Assembly: GCF_012955605.1 (NCBI RefSeq)
Contig: NZ_CP052135.1
Coordinates: 1 to 64,000, forward strand
DNA: 64,000 nucleotides
Origin: Bacillus fonticola
GTDB lineage: Bacteria > Bacillota > Bacilli > Bacillales > JC228
Direction: 5' to 3'
A program made the position numbers and the translations under genes. This document shows positions 1 to 16,376 of this stretch, piece by piece. The notes under the pieces are model-generated. The model had not been told where the DNA came from, made no database searches, and saw only the letters and a program-made list of their open reading frames with translations. How positions within the stretch are numbered: position 1 is the stretch's first letter; every line of letters starts with the position of its first letter.

Positions 1-1356
1 ATGGATAATTTGGAAGAACTGTGGGGTCAAGTGTTAGCTAAGATTCAGAAGAAAATCAGCAAACCAAGCTTTGAAACGTGGCTTAAATTTACAAAAGGAT
101 ACTCCATTCATGAAACCCATATTGTTGTAGAAGCACCTAACGAGTTTGCTAGAGATTGGCTTGATGGACATTATACAGGCATGATCGGTAATATTATCCA
201 AGAACTGACTGGAGAAGTCCTAGATGTGAAGTTTATTATTCCACAAACAGAAAAAGAGACAGATACCGATATCACTCTACCGCCGAAAAAGGTGAAAAAA
301 CCAATGAAAACCTCAGCTCAATCAGAACATCCAAGGCATATGCTCAACAATAAATATATATTTGATACGTTCGTCATTGGCTCTGGTAACCGCTTTGCCC
401 ACGCCGCGTCTTTAGCCGTAGCAGAAGCACCAGCAAAAGCATACAACCCGCTATTCATTTATGGAGGAGTAGGTTTAGGAAAAACGCACTTAATGCATGC
501 AATCGGCCATTACGTACTCGAGCATAAGCGAGACGCAAAAGTCGTTTACCTATCTTCAGAGAAGTTTACCAATGAATTTATTAACTCAATTCGTGACAAC
601 AAAACTGTCGAATTCCGTAATAAATATCGGAATGTGGACGTGCTGCTAATAGATGATATTCAGTTCCTTGCTGGAAAAGAACAAACCCAAGAGGAATTTT
701 TCCATACGTTTAACACACTGCATGATGAAAGCAAGCAAATTGTGATTTCAAGTGACCGTCCGCCTAAGGAGATTCCAACATTAGAAGACCGGCTACGATC
801 AAGATTTGAATGGGGACTTATTACTGATATCACCCCGCCAGACTTAGAAACACGGATCGCCATCCTTCGCAAAAAGGCAAAGGCTGAAGGACTTGATATT
901 CCAAATGAGGTTATGCTCTATATTGCTAACCAAATTGACTCCAATATTCGAGAGTTAGAGGGGGCGCTTATTCGCGTTGTAGCGTATTCTTCTCTTATCA
1001 ATAAAGATATAAATCCAGATCTTGCTGCAGAAGCATTAAAGGACATCATTCCTAGTGCAAAACCAAAAGTCATTACGATTGCGGATATTCAACGTATTGT
1101 CGGGGAATTCTTTACTGTTAAACTAGAAGATTTTGTCGCGAAAAAACGCACAAAATCAGTAGCGTATCCTCGACAGATTGCTATGTACCTATCGAGAGAG
1201 ATGACAGACTTTTCTTTGCCAAAGATAGGTGAAGAATTTGGTGGACGAGATCACACAACAGTGATTCACGCACACGAAAAGATCTCTAGGCTACTCAATA
1301 CAGACACGCAATTACAAAAACAAATTCAAAACATACGTGATCAACTGTCCGGATAA
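1..1356 (+). CDS. dnaA: Chromosomal replication initiator DnaA
   Basis: DnaA binds DnaA boxes at oriC and, as an ATP-bound oligomer, unwinds the origin. The 451-residue product has the usual four-domain layout: an N-terminal DnaB/SirA-interaction domain (about 1-85), a linker, the AAA+ domain with Walker A GGVGLGKT at residues 155-162 and Walker B LLIDDIQF near 215-222, and a C-terminal duplex-DNA-binding domain with the signature [15 protein letters not shown] near 420-434. Length is close to the B. subtilis protein (446). The window opens on its ATG, so its promoter and ribosome binding site lie outside. It is followed by oriC and dnaN, the standard Bacillaceae order. Identification is secure. 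Confidence 0.99.
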   Translation: MDNLEELWGQVLAKIQKKISKPSFETWLKFTKGYSIHETHIVVEAPNEFARDWLDGHYTGMIGNIIQELTGEVLDVKFIIPQTEKETDTDITLPPKKVKKPMKTSAQSEHPRHMLNNKYIFDTFVIGSGNRFAHAASLAVAEAPAKAYNPLFIYGGVGLGKTHLMHAIGHYVLEHKRDAKVVYLSSEKFTNEFINSIRDNKTVEFRNKYRNVDVLLIDDIQFLAGKEQTQEEFFHTFNTLHDESKQIVISSDRPPKEIPTLEDRLRSRFEWGLITDITPPDLETRIAILRKKAKAEGLDIPNEVMLYIANQIDSNIRELEGALIRVVAYSSLINKDINPDLAAEALKDIIPSAKPKVITIADIQRIVGEFFTVKLEDFVAKKRTKSVAYPRQIAMYLSREMTDFSLPKIGEEFGGRDHTTVIHAHEKISRLLNTDTQLQKQIQNIRDQLSG

Positions 1357-1359
1357 CCA

Positions 1360-1545
1360 TTGTGCACAGTGTGAATAACACGCGGAAAAAAGTGCGGACT
1401 TACGCACAGACTGTCCACATGTGAATAACTCTATGGCGCTGCCTTTTTTTGAGATATCCACATTTCCACAGTGCCTACTAGTACTTTTACTATATTTTTA
1501 AACCATATTATTAAAGTTTTATTCGAAATAAGGACAATGAATTCT
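1360..1545. other. oriC: oriC: DnaA boxes, DnaA-trio and AT-rich unwinding element
   Basis: The dnaA-dnaN gap carries two exact TTATNCACA DnaA boxes on the minus strand (1370-1378 and 1420-1428, both read TGTGAATAA on plus). One-mismatch versions lie at 1360-1368 (TTGTGCACA) and 1454-1462 (ATATCCACA), and a weaker one at 1462-1470. Immediately after the last box, 1475-1492 reads CTACTAGTACTTTTACTA, which on the other strand is a run of six DnaA-trio-like triplets (3'-GAT GAT CAT GAA AAT GAT). An AT-rich stretch from about 1491 to 1540 follows and is the likely duplex unwinding element. The box-trio-AT order matches the B. subtilis basal unwinding system. Exact limits are inferred. Confidence 0.88.
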
Positions 1546-1709
1546 GCGAAAGTTTTGAGGAGCGAAAATCTCGAGGACCGGAATTTTTGAGCGATTTTCT
1601 TAAAAATGATACAAATTAATAACCTGAAGAATTCAGTACTAATACAATCAGGCGCATAGGCAACGAATGCGAGCGTTTCTCAAATGCCTGACAAGTGGGG
1701 GCAAAGAAC

Positions 1710-2843
1710 ATGAGAGTGTCCATTGACCGGAAACAGCTACAGGAAAACGTGCAAGATGTAATGAAAGCTGTCTCTTCTCGCACAACCATTCCTATTTTGA
1801 CAGGTATTAAAATGGTTGTGACAGAAGAAGGCGTGACGTTAACTGGAAGTGATTCTGATATTTCCATTGAGACGTTTTTACCTCGTGAGGATGAAGAACG
1901 GACGTATATTGACATAGAGGAGCCAGGAAGTATTGTATTTCCTGCAGCCTATTTCAGCGAAATCGTTAAAAAACTTCCAGAACAAGACGTAGAAATATAC
2001 GTACAAAATGGAACGCAAATCTTAATTCAATCTGGAAACGCACAATTCCGATTAAACGGTTTAGATGCTGATGAATATCCTCGTCTACCGAAAATTGAAG
2101 AGCAGGATACATTTTCTTTGCCAACCAATATACTCCGTATGCTCATTCGTCAAACTGTATTCGCTGTGTCTACTTCTGAAACTCGCCCTGTTCTCACAGG
2201 GGTTAACTGGAAGATCGGAAATGGTAGCCTAACAAGTGTCGCGACGGATAGTCACCGTCTGGCATTCCGTGATGTGCAATTAGAAACAGGTGATGCATCT
2301 TTTAGTGCGGTTATTCCAGGTAAAAGTTTGAATGAATTAAATAAAATTATAGATGACACCCAAGAAGAGGTAGAAGTTCTGATCACAGCAAACCATATTT
2401 TGTTCCGCTCGGAGAATCTACTGTTTCTGTCCCGGCTGCTGGAAGGAAATTATCCTGATACATCAAGACTAATCCCTACAGAAATCAAGACAGAAGTATC
2501 TGTAAGTACAAAAGCATTCTTACAAGCAATTGACCGAGCGTCTTTATTTGCACGAAACGATCGTAACCACGTCGTGAAGTTATCCACACTGGAAAATAAA
2601 AATTTAGAACTATCTTCTGATAGTCCAGAGATTGGGAAAGTAGTAGAAAAAATTGAAACGAATGCATTCGAAGGAGAAGATTTGAAAATCTCTTTCAGTG
2701 CAAAATATATGATGGAAGCATTAAAAGCGATGGAGGGTAGCAATGTCCGTATTCAATTTACGGGTGCTATGAGGCCATTTGTCATTCGTAGCGATGAAGA
2801 GGAGCAGTTCATGCAACTCATCACACCAGTACGTACATTCTAA
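1710..2843 (+). CDS. dnaN: DNA polymerase III sliding clamp, beta subunit
   Basis: The beta clamp is a ring-shaped dimer that tethers the replicative polymerases to DNA and recruits MutS, YabA and other partners. The ATG at 1710 is chosen because MRVSIDRKQLQENVQD aligns with the B. subtilis N-terminus; an in-frame GTG at 1695 would add five unneeded residues. Product is 377 residues (B. subtilis 378). Three repeated clamp domains of about 125 residues are expected; the conserved stretch ISSRTTIPILTGIK-like segment (here AVSSRTTIPILTGIK) lies in the first and the C-terminal LITPVRTF tail in the last. A G-rich Shine-Dalgarno (GTGGGGG, 1695-1701) precedes it. A hairpin at 1648-1691 lies just upstream. 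Confidence 0.98.
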   Translation: MRVSIDRKQLQENVQDVMKAVSSRTTIPILTGIKMVVTEEGVTLTGSDSDISIETFLPREDEERTYIDIEEPGSIVFPAAYFSEIVKKLPEQDVEIYVQNGTQILIQSGNAQFRLNGLDADEYPRLPKIEEQDTFSLPTNILRMLIRQTVFAVSTSETRPVLTGVNWKIGNGSLTSVATDSHRLAFRDVQLETGDASFSAVIPGKSLNELNKIIDDTQEEVEVLITANHILFRSENLLFLSRLLEGNYPDTSRLIPTEIKTEVSVSTKAFLQAIDRASLFARNDRNHVVKLSTLENKNLELSSDSPEIGKVVEKIETNAFEGEDLKISFSAKYMMEALKAMEGSNVRIQFTGAMRPFVIRSDEEEQFMQLITPVRTF

Positions 2844-2856
2844 AAGTCCAGCTTAT

Positions 2857-2893
2857 GAAAAGGGGGATCTCGACAGGGGTTCTCCTTTTTGTT
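2857..2893 (+). terminator. Rho-independent terminator after dnaN
   Basis: An A-rich/G-rich arm (AAAAGGGGGA) can pair, using G-U pairs, with TCTCCTTTTT about 20 bases further on, ending in a T run. It lies 15-50 bases after the dnaN stop. The stem is imperfect, so strength is uncertain. Confidence 0.5.
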
Positions 2894-2964
2894 TTTGGTT
2901 ATCGAGTGTCTTTGCGTAAAGCATCTAATGTTTAGTACAATGGAGGGTAGGAACGAAAAGGTGC

Positions 2965-3195
2965 GTGAGGATATTGGAAAAAATACCCATAGAAACAGAA
3001 TACATTACCCTCGGTCAGTTGTTGCAACTTGCTGAAGTGATTCAGTCTGGAGGACAAGCAAAGATTTTTTTGCAAGAATTCCAGGTGTTTGTAAATGGAG
3101 AAGCGGAGGAGCGACGAGGGCGAAAATGCCGTCCTGGTGATGCAATCGAAATTCCAAGTTGGGAACGCTCTTTTGAAGTATCAGCTCGAACGTAA
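2965..3195 (+). CDS. yaaA: S4-domain RNA-binding protein RlbA/YaaA
   Basis: A 76-residue S4-like RNA-binding protein encoded between dnaN and recF in nearly all Bacillaceae; the B. subtilis YaaA/RlbA homologue is implicated in ribosome assembly. The conserved core [17 protein letters not shown] and the RRGRK...GD segment are visible. The only in-frame start before the conserved region is GTG at 2965; a GGAGG at 2942-2946 is rather far (about 18 bases), so initiation may use the closer AAAAGG. It sits 14 bases upstream of recF and is probably cotranscribed with it. The exact cellular role is not shown by the sequence. Confidence 0.9.
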   Translation: MRILEKIPIETEYITLGQLLQLAEVIQSGGQAKIFLQEFQVFVNGEAEERRGRKCRPGDAIEIPSWERSFEVSART

Positions 3196-3209
3196 AGGAA
3201 GTCGAAGCG

Positions 3210-4325
3210 ATGTTTATTGAAGAGCTAAGCTTGCGAAACTACCGAAACTACGAAAATGTCTCGCTATCGTTTCGCAATAAAGTAAATGTCTTAATCGGGG
3301 AAAATGCTCAAGGAAAAACCAATGTCATGGAGTCCATTTACGTTCTAGCTATGGCAAAATCTCATCGAACGTCTACGGATAAAGATTTAATTCAATGGGA
3401 CAAAGAGTATGCTAAAATAAAAGGGACTATCCAAAAAAAAGAAGATCGTATACCAATGGAACTTGTGCTTAGCAAAAAGGGGAAAAAAGCGAAAGTTAAT
3501 CACCTAGAGCAAGCAAAGCTGAGTCGTTATGTTGGGCACTTTAATGTCGTCATGTTTGCCCCAGAAGATCTCACCATCGTAAAAGGGAGTCCACAAGTGC
3601 GTAGAAGATTTTTAGATATGGAACTTGGCCAAGTGTCACCTATCTATCTACACACTTTGGGGCAATATATGAAGGTGTTACAACAACGCAACTCACTCCT
3701 AAAAAAATACGGAAGACAACCGAGTAAACTGGAAGAAATGTATGATGTCTACACAGAGCAACTCGTACAATGTGCAGTTCCTATTATGGCGAAACGTTTT
3801 CAGTTTATACGTTTATTAGAAACTTGGGCCGCTCCTATTCATGCTGGCATCACACGCGATAAAGAAGCGTTACGAATCTTCTACAAACCCAGTGTGGATG
3901 TATCAGCGGAATCAGATTTGACGATGATAGAAGCAGCATTAAGAGAAACGTTTGTAAAAAAAAGAGAACGAGAATGGGAACGTGGCGTAACGCTAGCAGG
4001 TCCGCATCGAGACGACCTTACCTTTTCGATTAATGATCGGGATGTTCAAACGTTTGGTTCACAAGGGCAGCAACGCACCACAGCTCTATCAGTAAAGCTG
4101 GCTGAAATCGAGTTAATCCATGGAGAAATTGGGGAATATCCAGTGTTGCTTTTGGATGATGTGTTGTCAGAACTTGATGATCACAGACAGTCTCATCTTC
4201 TTCATACCATCCAAGGGAAAGTCCAGACATTTGTGACGACAACGAGCACTGAAGGCATTCATCATGAAACATTAGAAGAAGCAGAAACGTTTCATGTTCA
4301 CCAAGGGAAAGTAACGAAAACTTAA
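3210..4325 (+). CDS. recF: DNA replication and repair protein RecF
   Basis: RecF is an SMC-like ABC ATPase that acts with RecO and RecR to load RecA at single-strand gaps. The 371-residue protein (B. subtilis 370) has Walker A GENAQGKT at residues 30-37, an ABC-type signature region [12 protein letters not shown], and Walker [13 protein letters not shown] near the C-terminus. The start follows AAAGGAA with nine-base spacing. The partner gene recR is at 33713-34312 in this same window. Its place between yaaA and remB is the standard order. Confidence 0.98.
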   Translation: MFIEELSLRNYRNYENVSLSFRNKVNVLIGENAQGKTNVMESIYVLAMAKSHRTSTDKDLIQWDKEYAKIKGTIQKKEDRIPMELVLSKKGKKAKVNHLEQAKLSRYVGHFNVVMFAPEDLTIVKGSPQVRRRFLDMELGQVSPIYLHTLGQYMKVLQQRNSLLKKYGRQPSKLEEMYDVYTEQLVQCAVPIMAKRFQFIRLLETWAAPIHAGITRDKEALRIFYKPSVDVSAESDLTMIEAALRETFVKKREREWERGVTLAGPHRDDLTFSINDRDVQTFGSQGQQRTTALSVKLAEIELIHGEIGEYPVLLLDDVLSELDDHRQSHLLHTIQGKVQTFVTTTSTEGIHHETLEEAETFHVHQGKVTKT

Positions 4326-4366
4326 TGTCTGTTTTCAAATATAGGCACAGTCAGGTTTTAAGCATG

Positions 4367-4391
4367 GTCAGGCGCATTTACACAGCCTGAC
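4367..4391 (+). promoter_or_regulatory. Hairpin just upstream of the remB ribosome binding site
   Basis: GTCAGGC (4367-4373) pairs perfectly with GCCTGAC (4385-4391) across an 11-base loop, and the remB Shine-Dalgarno AGAGGTGAT follows within five bases. There is no T run, so it is not a terminator. It shares TCAGGCGCAT with hairpins ahead of dnaN and ispD. Confidence 0.45.
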
Positions 4392-4407
4392 TGTTAGAGG
4401 TGATGAG

Positions 4408-6584
<2,177 letters not shown>

Positions 6585-6628
6585 GGCAGTACCCTTTAAC
6601 AAACAGTAATGCAGTCACTATTCTTAGG

Positions 6629-6667
6629 CAGGGGTCTACACTTAACGCCCCTGTTCTTTTCCTTTTT
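6629..6667 (+). terminator. Terminator between gyrB and gyrA
   Basis: CAGGGG (6629-6634) pairs with CCCCTG (6648-6653), followed by TTCTTTTCCTTTTTTT. It implies that gyrA has at least partly independent transcription. Confidence 0.75.
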
Positions 6668-6730
6668 TTACACACGTGAGTTTGTGAAAAATGTTAGCTC
6701 ATGGAAGCTTGTTTTGAAGGAGGAACACAC

Positions 6731-9220
6731 ATGGCGGATATACCGAGTTCAAATGTACGTGGGATTAACATAAGCCAAGAGATGCGTACATCGTTTTTAG
6801 ATTATGCGATGAGTGTCATCGTGCAGCGTGCGTTACCGGATGTACGCGATGGCTTGAAACCAGTTCATCGCCGCATTTTGTATGCAATGAATGATCTTGG
6901 TATGACGGCAGATAAGGCGTACAAAAAGTCAGCGAGGATCGTTGGAGAAGTTATCGGGAAATATCACCCACATGGAGACTCAGCTGTGTACGACACGATG
7001 GTGCGTATGGCACAAGATTTTAACTATCGCTACATGCTCGTAGATGGTCACGGGAACTTTGGTTCTGTTGACGGTGATGCTGCTGCAGCAATGCGTTACA
7101 CCGAAGCGAAAATGTCGAAGATTTCGATGGAACTTATCCGGGACATTCAAAAAGACACGATTGATTACCAAGATAACTACGATGGTGCGGAAAGAGAACC
7201 AGTCGTACTACCTGCAAGGTTCCCAAATTTGCTCGTGAATGGATCGTCTGGTATCGCTGTCGGCATGGCAACAAATATCCCGCCTCACCAACTTGGTGAA
7301 GTAATTGATGGTGTTTTAGCACTGAGTGCACAGCCGGATATTACGATCGAGGAGCTCATGGAATACATTCCAGGACCTGACTTTCCGACAGCAGGGATTA
7401 TTTTAGGACGGAGTGGGATTCGTAAGGCGTACCAAACCGGTCGTGGTTCGATTACCATACGTGCGCGTGTAGAGATTGAAGAAAAAGCGAACGGAAAGCA
7501 AACGATTCTCGTACACGAACTTCCGTACCAAGTAAATAAAGCAAAGCTCATTGAAAAAATTGCAGAGCTAGTCAGAGACAAAAAGATTGATGGCATAACC
7601 GATTTGCGAGATGAATCGGATCGGAATGGAATGCGTATGGTCATTGAAGTGCGCAAAGATGCCAATGCTAACGTGCTACTCAATAACTTGTACAAGCAAA
7701 CAGCTTTGCAAACGAGCTTTGGAATAAACACACTTGCTCTTGTGGATGGCCAGCCAAAAGTATTGAACTTAAAACAGGCTTTAATTCATTATCTGGATCA
7801 CCAAAAAGTCGTCATTCGTAGACGAACACAGTTTGAACTGCGTAAAGCTGAGGCGCGTGCCCACATTTTAGAAGGGTTGCGCATTGCTCTCGACCACTTG
7901 GATGAAGTCATTACGCTTATTCGAGAGTCACAAACAGCCGACATCGCCCGTAATGGATTGATAGAACGCTTTGGTCTCTCTGAGAAACAGGCACAGGCTA
8001 TTTTAGATATGCGCTTGCAACGTTTGACTGGTTTGGAGCGCGAGAAAATTGAAGATGAGTATAACGAGTTAGTGAAATTGATTGCCGAGCTTAAAGATAT
8101 CCTTGATAATGAGGAAAAAGTTTTAGAAATCATTCGGGATGAGCTCACAGAAATAAAAGAGCGATTTAACGATAAGCGTAGAACTGAAATTGCGATAACC
8201 GGTTTCGAACATATCGAAGACGAGGACCTTATACCTGAGGAACAAATCGTTGTGACACTTACACACAATGGCTACATTAAACGACTCCCAGCTACTACGT
8301 ACCGATCTCAAAAAAGAGGCGGCCGAGGGATTCAAGGAATGGGAACGAATGAAGATGACTTTGTTGAACATCTACTCACCACATCGACACACGATACGCT
8401 CCTTTTCTTTACAAATAAAGGAAAAGTGTATCGTTCAAAAGGATATGAGGTTCCAGAGTACTCAAGGACGGCAAAAGGAATTCCAATTATCAACTTACTG
8501 GAAGTGGAAAAAGGGGAGTGGGTGAACGCGATCATCCCAATCCGTGAATTCACGGATGATTGGTACTTATTCTTTACCACGAGACAAGGTGTGTCTAAAC
8601 GTTCATCACTTTCTTCGTTTGCCAACATTCGTACTTCGGGACTCATCGCGATTTCGTTGCGTGAGCAGGATGAACTGATCTCCGTGAAACTGACAAACGG
8701 GGAGCGGGAAATTATTATTGGTACGAAGCAAGGGATGCTCATACGCTTCCCGGAACATGCAGTCCGCTCGATGGGAAGAACGGCAGCAGGAGTGAAAGGC
8801 ATCAATCTCGGAAAAGATGATGAAGTCGTCGGAATGGAAATTTTAGAAGAAGATGATGACGTATTAATCGTTACGAGAAAAGGATACGGTAAGCGAACGA
8901 AGGAAACTGAATACCGTAGACAAAATCGAGGCGGTAAAGGAATTAAAACATGTAACATTACAGACAAAAACGGGCAGCTTGTCGGTATGAAAGCGGTCAA
9001 AGGTGATGAAGATCTCATGGTCATCACGGCGAGCGGGGTTTTGATCCGTATGTCTACCGAGGATATTTCCCAAACGGGTCGTAATACGCAAGGTGTAAAA
9101 CTCATTCGCCTAAATGGGGAAGAAGACCATGTAGCTACCATCGCACGGGTTGCAAAAGATGAAGAAGAAGTAGAAGAAGTAGAAGAAACTTTGGAAGAAG
9201 CAACAGATTTGAATGAATAA
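6731..9220 (+). CDS. gyrA: DNA gyrase subunit A
   Basis: GyrA carries the DNA-cleavage tyrosine and the DNA-wrapping C-terminal domain of gyrase. The ATG at 6731 follows GAAGGAGGAAC and gives [16 protein letters not shown], as in homologues; an upstream in-frame ATG at 6701 is rejected. The product is 829 residues. Tyr123 in AAMRYTEAK is the catalytic residue. The quinolone-determining region reads GDSAVYDTM with Ser84 and Asp88, a susceptible-type Ser84. Six beta-pinwheel repeats occupy about 500-800 with the GyrA-box [10 protein letters not shown] near 535. The C-terminal tail is very acidic ([14 protein letters not shown]), a feature of many gyrases. Confidence 0.98.
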   Translation: MADIPSSNVRGINISQEMRTSFLDYAMSVIVQRALPDVRDGLKPVHRRILYAMNDLGMTADKAYKKSARIVGEVIGKYHPHGDSAVYDTMVRMAQDFNYRYMLVDGHGNFGSVDGDAAAAMRYTEAKMSKISMELIRDIQKDTIDYQDNYDGAEREPVVLPARFPNLLVNGSSGIAVGMATNIPPHQLGEVIDGVLALSAQPDITIEELMEYIPGPDFPTAGIILGRSGIRKAYQTGRGSITIRARVEIEEKANGKQTILVHELPYQVNKAKLIEKIAELVRDKKIDGITDLRDESDRNGMRMVIEVRKDANANVLLNNLYKQTALQTSFGINTLALVDGQPKVLNLKQALIHYLDHQKVVIRRRTQFELRKAEARAHILEGLRIALDHLDEVITLIRESQTADIARNGLIERFGLSEKQAQAILDMRLQRLTGLEREKIEDEYNELVKLIAELKDILDNEEKVLEIIRDELTEIKERFNDKRRTEIAITGFEHIEDEDLIPEEQIVVTLTHNGYIKRLPATTYRSQKRGGRGIQGMGTNEDDFVEHLLTTSTHDTLLFFTNKGKVYRSKGYEVPEYSRTAKGIPIINLLEVEKGEWVNAIIPIREFTDDWYLFFTTRQGVSKRSSLSSFANIRTSGLIAISLREQDELISVKLTNGEREIIIGTKQGMLIRFPEHAVRSMGRTAAGVKGINLGKDDEVVGMEILEEDDDVLIVTRKGYGKRTKETEYRRQNRGGKGIKTCNITDKNGQLVGMKAVKGDEDLMVITASGVLIRMSTEDISQTGRNTQGVKLIRLNGEEDHVATIARVAKDEEEVEEVEETLEEATDLNE

Positions 9221-9227
9221 CAAGGCA

Positions 9228-9268
9228 ACTGGAGTAGATGCGACACACTGCATCTGCTCCAGTTTTTT
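9228..9268 (+). terminator. Terminator after gyrA
   Basis: ACTGGAGTAGATGC and GCATCTGCTCCAGT form a long stem with an 8-base loop, followed by TTTTTT. A strong intrinsic terminator. Confidence 0.9.
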
Positions 9269-9554
9269 ATTCTTGTGGAAAAGGGGCGGAGTTACGCAGA
9301 CTCCTGAAATCGTGTTAATTGTCTCATTGGAGAACAACTTTGGATGCTTACTCCCTAAATTATTTGGAGCTCCACTCGCACCGCCTTCATCGCAACTCGA
9401 CTGCTTTGTGACCAGTTTCCGTGCATGGTTAAGTACTCAGCGCTCATGAATGTTTTCTTATGGTGCTCATTTTCCTTAAGATAGAAGACATTTTGTCGAT
9501 ATAGAAAGGAAGATGTTCGTATCGAGAAATTTTCAGCGTAGGTGGGTGTGTGCT
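9269..9554. other. Gene-free stretch between gyrA and the HD-GYP-like gene
   Basis: Apart from the gyrA terminator at its left edge, nothing recognisable is seen: no good promoter, no conserved reading frame, no repeat. AAAGGAAG at 9505-9512 abuts an ATG at 9513 too closely to serve as its ribosome site. Confidence 0.4.
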
Positions 9555-10667
9555 ATGAAGCTAAGACGAGAACAAGTAGAGATCGGTTACATCTTACAGC
9601 GAGATATTATGGGAACGACTAAACCACTTATAACAAAGGGGACCGTATTCAAAGAGATTCACTTAGAGGTACTCCGTTCTTTTGCAGTGGAAGAAGTAAC
9701 AGTAGAAAATACAAAGGAAGATGGCTCTCCTATTCATCCACAAAACGAGAATCCTCCCACCAATAAAGAAAAGCAACGTGAGCAAGAACAACTTGTACAA
9801 AAAGAGTTACTCGTACCAGCAACATTTGAAGAGAAATACGAAGCAGCAGTAATGGCGATACGAAAAGAGTTTAAAAGTTGGCAATCTGGTGCACCGATCC
9901 AGGTATCCGCTGTTCGTATGCTTCTTTACCCTATTTTAGAAGATAAAGAAATTACAGCACAGCACGTTTTACAAATCCCCACGTACTCTACCGAGGAAGA
10001 TTACCTCTTTCACCATGGGGTAGCCTGTGCCTTTATTTGCGCTTATATTGCAAAGCAGCTCCACTACGCAAAAGGCGAGATCATGCAAGTAGGAATGGCT
10101 GCGATTTTATCTGACTGCGGAATGGCAAAGCTAGATCAACACTTATTAATGAAAAAGGGAACCTACAATGAGACTGAGCGACAGGAGATGCAACAACACC
10201 CAACCTATAGCTACCGTATGGTGCAAAGTCTAACTACTGTTTCAGATTCTGTGAAAGTTGCCATACTCCAACATCATGAACGCATTAATGGAAGTGGATA
10301 TCCATTCGGAGAAAATGGAGCTCGGATTCATCGGTTTGCTAAAATTATTGGAGTAGCCGATATTTATCATGCTATGACTTCTCAACGCAAGCACCAAAAA
10401 AGACAGTCACCTTATGCTGTATTAGAAGAGATTCGCCATAAACAATTTGGGCAATTCGATTTGCAGGTTGTCGACGTTCTACTAAAAACGATTAGTTCTT
10501 TCTCGGTAGGAAGCAAAGTCGAATTAACAGATGGAAGACGCGGAGAGATCGTATTCATAGATGAGCAGAATCCTACGAAACCAATGGTAAGGCTGGAACA
10601 ATCAGAGGAAATCATCCCGTTATCGAAAGTAAGAGGTGTCCATATACAAGAAGTCATCTCATTTTAA
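9555..10667 (+). CDS. HD-GYP-like domain protein with a degenerate HD dyad
   Basis: A 370-residue protein placed between gyrA and the first rRNA operon, a position where several Bacillaceae carry an HD-GYP-type gene. The central region (about 150-270) resembles HD-GYP phosphodiesterases of cyclic di-GMP: a first histidine (HHGVACAF), a second His after QQHPTYSY, and HHERINGSGYP (HH 240-241, GYP 248-250). The metal-binding HD pair, normally in LLHDIGK, is SDCGM here with Ser186-Asp187, so catalysis is doubtful. The ATG at 9555 follows AGGTGGGTG; an ATG at 9513 would have almost no spacer. No membrane segment or receiver domain is seen. A role in c-di-GMP binding rather than cleavage is inference. 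Confidence 0.75.
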   Translation: MKLRREQVEIGYILQRDIMGTTKPLITKGTVFKEIHLEVLRSFAVEEVTVENTKEDGSPIHPQNENPPTNKEKQREQEQLVQKELLVPATFEEKYEAAVMAIRKEFKSWQSGAPIQVSAVRMLLYPILEDKEITAQHVLQIPTYSTEEDYLFHHGVACAFICAYIAKQLHYAKGEIMQVGMAAILSDCGMAKLDQHLLMKKGTYNETERQEMQQHPTYSYRMVQSLTTVSDSVKVAILQHHERINGSGYPFGENGARIHRFAKIIGVADIYHAMTSQRKHQKRQSPYAVLEEIRHKQFGQFDLQVVDVLLKTISSFSVGSKVELTDGRRGEIVFIDEQNPTKPMVRLEQSEEIIPLSKVRGVHIQEVISF

Positions 10668-10672
10668 TTCCT

Positions 10673-10722
10673 ATAAGGATAGCAGTCATTCTCCTTCTAT
10701 TTTTCGCCTATCCTTATTTTTT
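10673..10722 (+). terminator. Terminator after the HD-GYP-like gene
   Basis: ATAAGGATAG pairs with CTATCCTTAT across a 25-base loop, followed by TTTTTT. It insulates the rRNA promoter that starts 12 bases later. Confidence 0.8.
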
Positions 10723-10733
10723 AAAGAAAGTTA

Positions 10734-10762
10734 TTGACACCTAGAGTTAAAGATGATAAATT
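10734..10762 (+). promoter_or_regulatory. rRNA operon 1 promoter
   Basis: TTGACA (10734-10739), 17-base spacer, TAAATT (10757-10762). The positions are those of the operon 2 P2 promoter relative to the shared downstream sequence CGCCGATGAGAACAAG, which supports the call even though the -10 is a weak match. No second upstream promoter is apparent here, unlike operon 2. Confidence 0.7.
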
Positions 10763-10795
10763 ATAAAAGTCGCCGATGAGAACAAGCGATGTTTT

Positions 10796-10892
10796 GGACC
10801 CACACGATGCGGGTCAGAAAGGCGTTGCGACAGGACGTCGCGCACTTAGCCTTTCCTCCTTGAACATTGAAAACTGAACACAAACCTGCTAG
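10796..10892 (+). promoter_or_regulatory. 16S leader: repeated leader module, boxA-like element and processing-stem 5' arm
   Basis: 10796-10856 contains CACACGATGCGGGTCAG and GGCGTTGCGACAGGACGTCG, a module that recurs almost unchanged in the 23S leader (12856-12914). It is followed by CTTGAACATTGAAAACTG, similar to the boxA-like elements of Bacillus rRNA leaders. TTGAAAACTGAACACAA plus CTGCTAG (10867-10892) is complementary to 12552-12580 downstream of 16S, so the two form the RNase III processing stem of the 16S precursor. Confidence 0.65.
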
Positions 10893-10960
10893 TAAGACCA
10901 AATCCAAATGGATACGGTCGTCGTTGATTTTAAAGTAAGACAGTTAAGAGCTTTCTCTTT

Positions 10961-12516
<1,556 letters not shown>

Positions 12517-12572
12517 AAAACTCGTCACTTAGGTGACGATACAAAACGACGCTAGCAGCGAACTTGTGTTCA

Positions 12573-12608
12573 GTTTTGAAGGTTCAACAACCTTCAAAAC
12601 GGTTTTTT
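12573..12608 (+). terminator. Terminator-like hairpin between 16S and tRNA-Ile
   Basis: GTTTTGAAGG (12573-12582) pairs perfectly with CCTTCAAAAC (12591-12600), then GG and TTTTTT. The left arm is also needed for the 16S processing stem (12552-12580), so the two structures compete. rRNA antitermination would be needed to read through if it works as a terminator. The same structure is at 36875-36910 in operon 2. Confidence 0.5.
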
Positions 12609-12624
12609 GTTTTGTGAAGAAAAG

Positions 12625-12701
<77 letters not shown>

Positions 12702-12735
12702 TCTCTTTACTTTTATAAACATTCTTATAATTACT

Positions 12736-12811
12736 GGGGCCTTAGCTCAGCTGGGAGAGCGCCTGCTTTGCACGCAGGAGGTCAGCGGTTCGATCCCGCT
12801 AGGCTCCACCA
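12736..12811 (+). tRNA. tRNA-Ala (TGC), operon 1
   Basis: 76 bases with encoded CCA. Acceptor arms GGGGCCT/AGGCTCC pair with one G-T, the anticodon stem CCTGC/GCAGG encloses TTTGCAC with anticodon TGC. Second spacer tRNA of the operon. Confidence 0.97.
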
Positions 12812-12816
12812 ATCTG

Positions 12817-12914
12817 TTCCTTGAAAACTAGATCATACGCAAACGACATCTTTTTAGGCCCACACGATGTGGGTCAGAAAGGCATTGCGACACGACGTCG
12901 CGATATGAGCCTTT
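12817..12914 (+). promoter_or_regulatory. 23S leader: processing-stem 5' arm and repeated leader module
   Basis: CCTTGAAAACTAGATCATACG (starting near 12818) is the reverse complement of CGTATGATCTAGTTTTGAAG near 15953-15972, giving the processing stem of pre-23S rRNA. It is followed at 12856-12914 by a near copy of the 16S leader module (CACACGATGTGGGTCAGAAA and TTGCGACACGACGTCG). Confidence 0.65.
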
Positions 12915-13002
12915 TATCAAAAAAAAGAACACCGAGTCGTAGTTCAATCACCAACAGTTGGTGTTGTTTTATTCGCAGACAACGCAAGCCAACTTATTTT
13001 TA

Positions 13003-15925
<2,923 letters not shown>

Positions 15926-16098
15926 AACGATTTAAACTCGGTAGTCGTGAACCGTATGATCTAGTTTTGAAGGAATAGAACCTTCAGTATGTCTAAACAT
16001 ATTGAAGAAAGTACCTTCACCACCTTGTAATATGCAGGGCGAGGGTTTCGAGAAGCAAGCTGACGCAGAGATGCGCCGCTTATCGGAAGCCGCAGCAA

Positions 16099-16213
<115 letters not shown>

Positions 16214-16215
<2 letters not shown>

Positions 16216-16369
16216 GAATGCGAAGAAAAAGGTGAGTTCCCCGCAGACTGTGATTTGTTTAGAACGCGGGGGACAGCCAACTCGGCGGAAGGCATGTTAA
16301 GAACGCGCCGTCCATGGCGCAACACATGCACACCAACGTCCTGTTGGCGTGAGAGTAGGACATCGCCAA
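16214..16369 (+). repeat. 5S-trailer repeat, copy 1 (operon 1)
   Basis: A 156-base block directly after 5S that recurs at 40517-40672 and 40931-41086. It contains hairpins CCCCGC/GCGGGG, GCGCC/GGCGC and CCAAC/GTTGG, and ends with GTGAGAGTAGGACATCGCCA, identical to the last part of 5S rRNA. It looks like a structured transcript tail derived partly from 5S. Confidence 0.8.
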
Positions 16370-16376
16370 ACAACTG

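Noticed and set aside
6980-7090. Quinolone resistance substitution in GyrA
   Set aside because: Residue 84 is Ser and 88 is Asp, an ordinary susceptible-type arrangement.
8332-9246. A 304-codon serine-rich frame on the minus strand within gyrA
   Set aside because: It mirrors the acidic, codon-biased gyrA C-terminal region; gyrA identity is certain and the shadow protein is low complexity.
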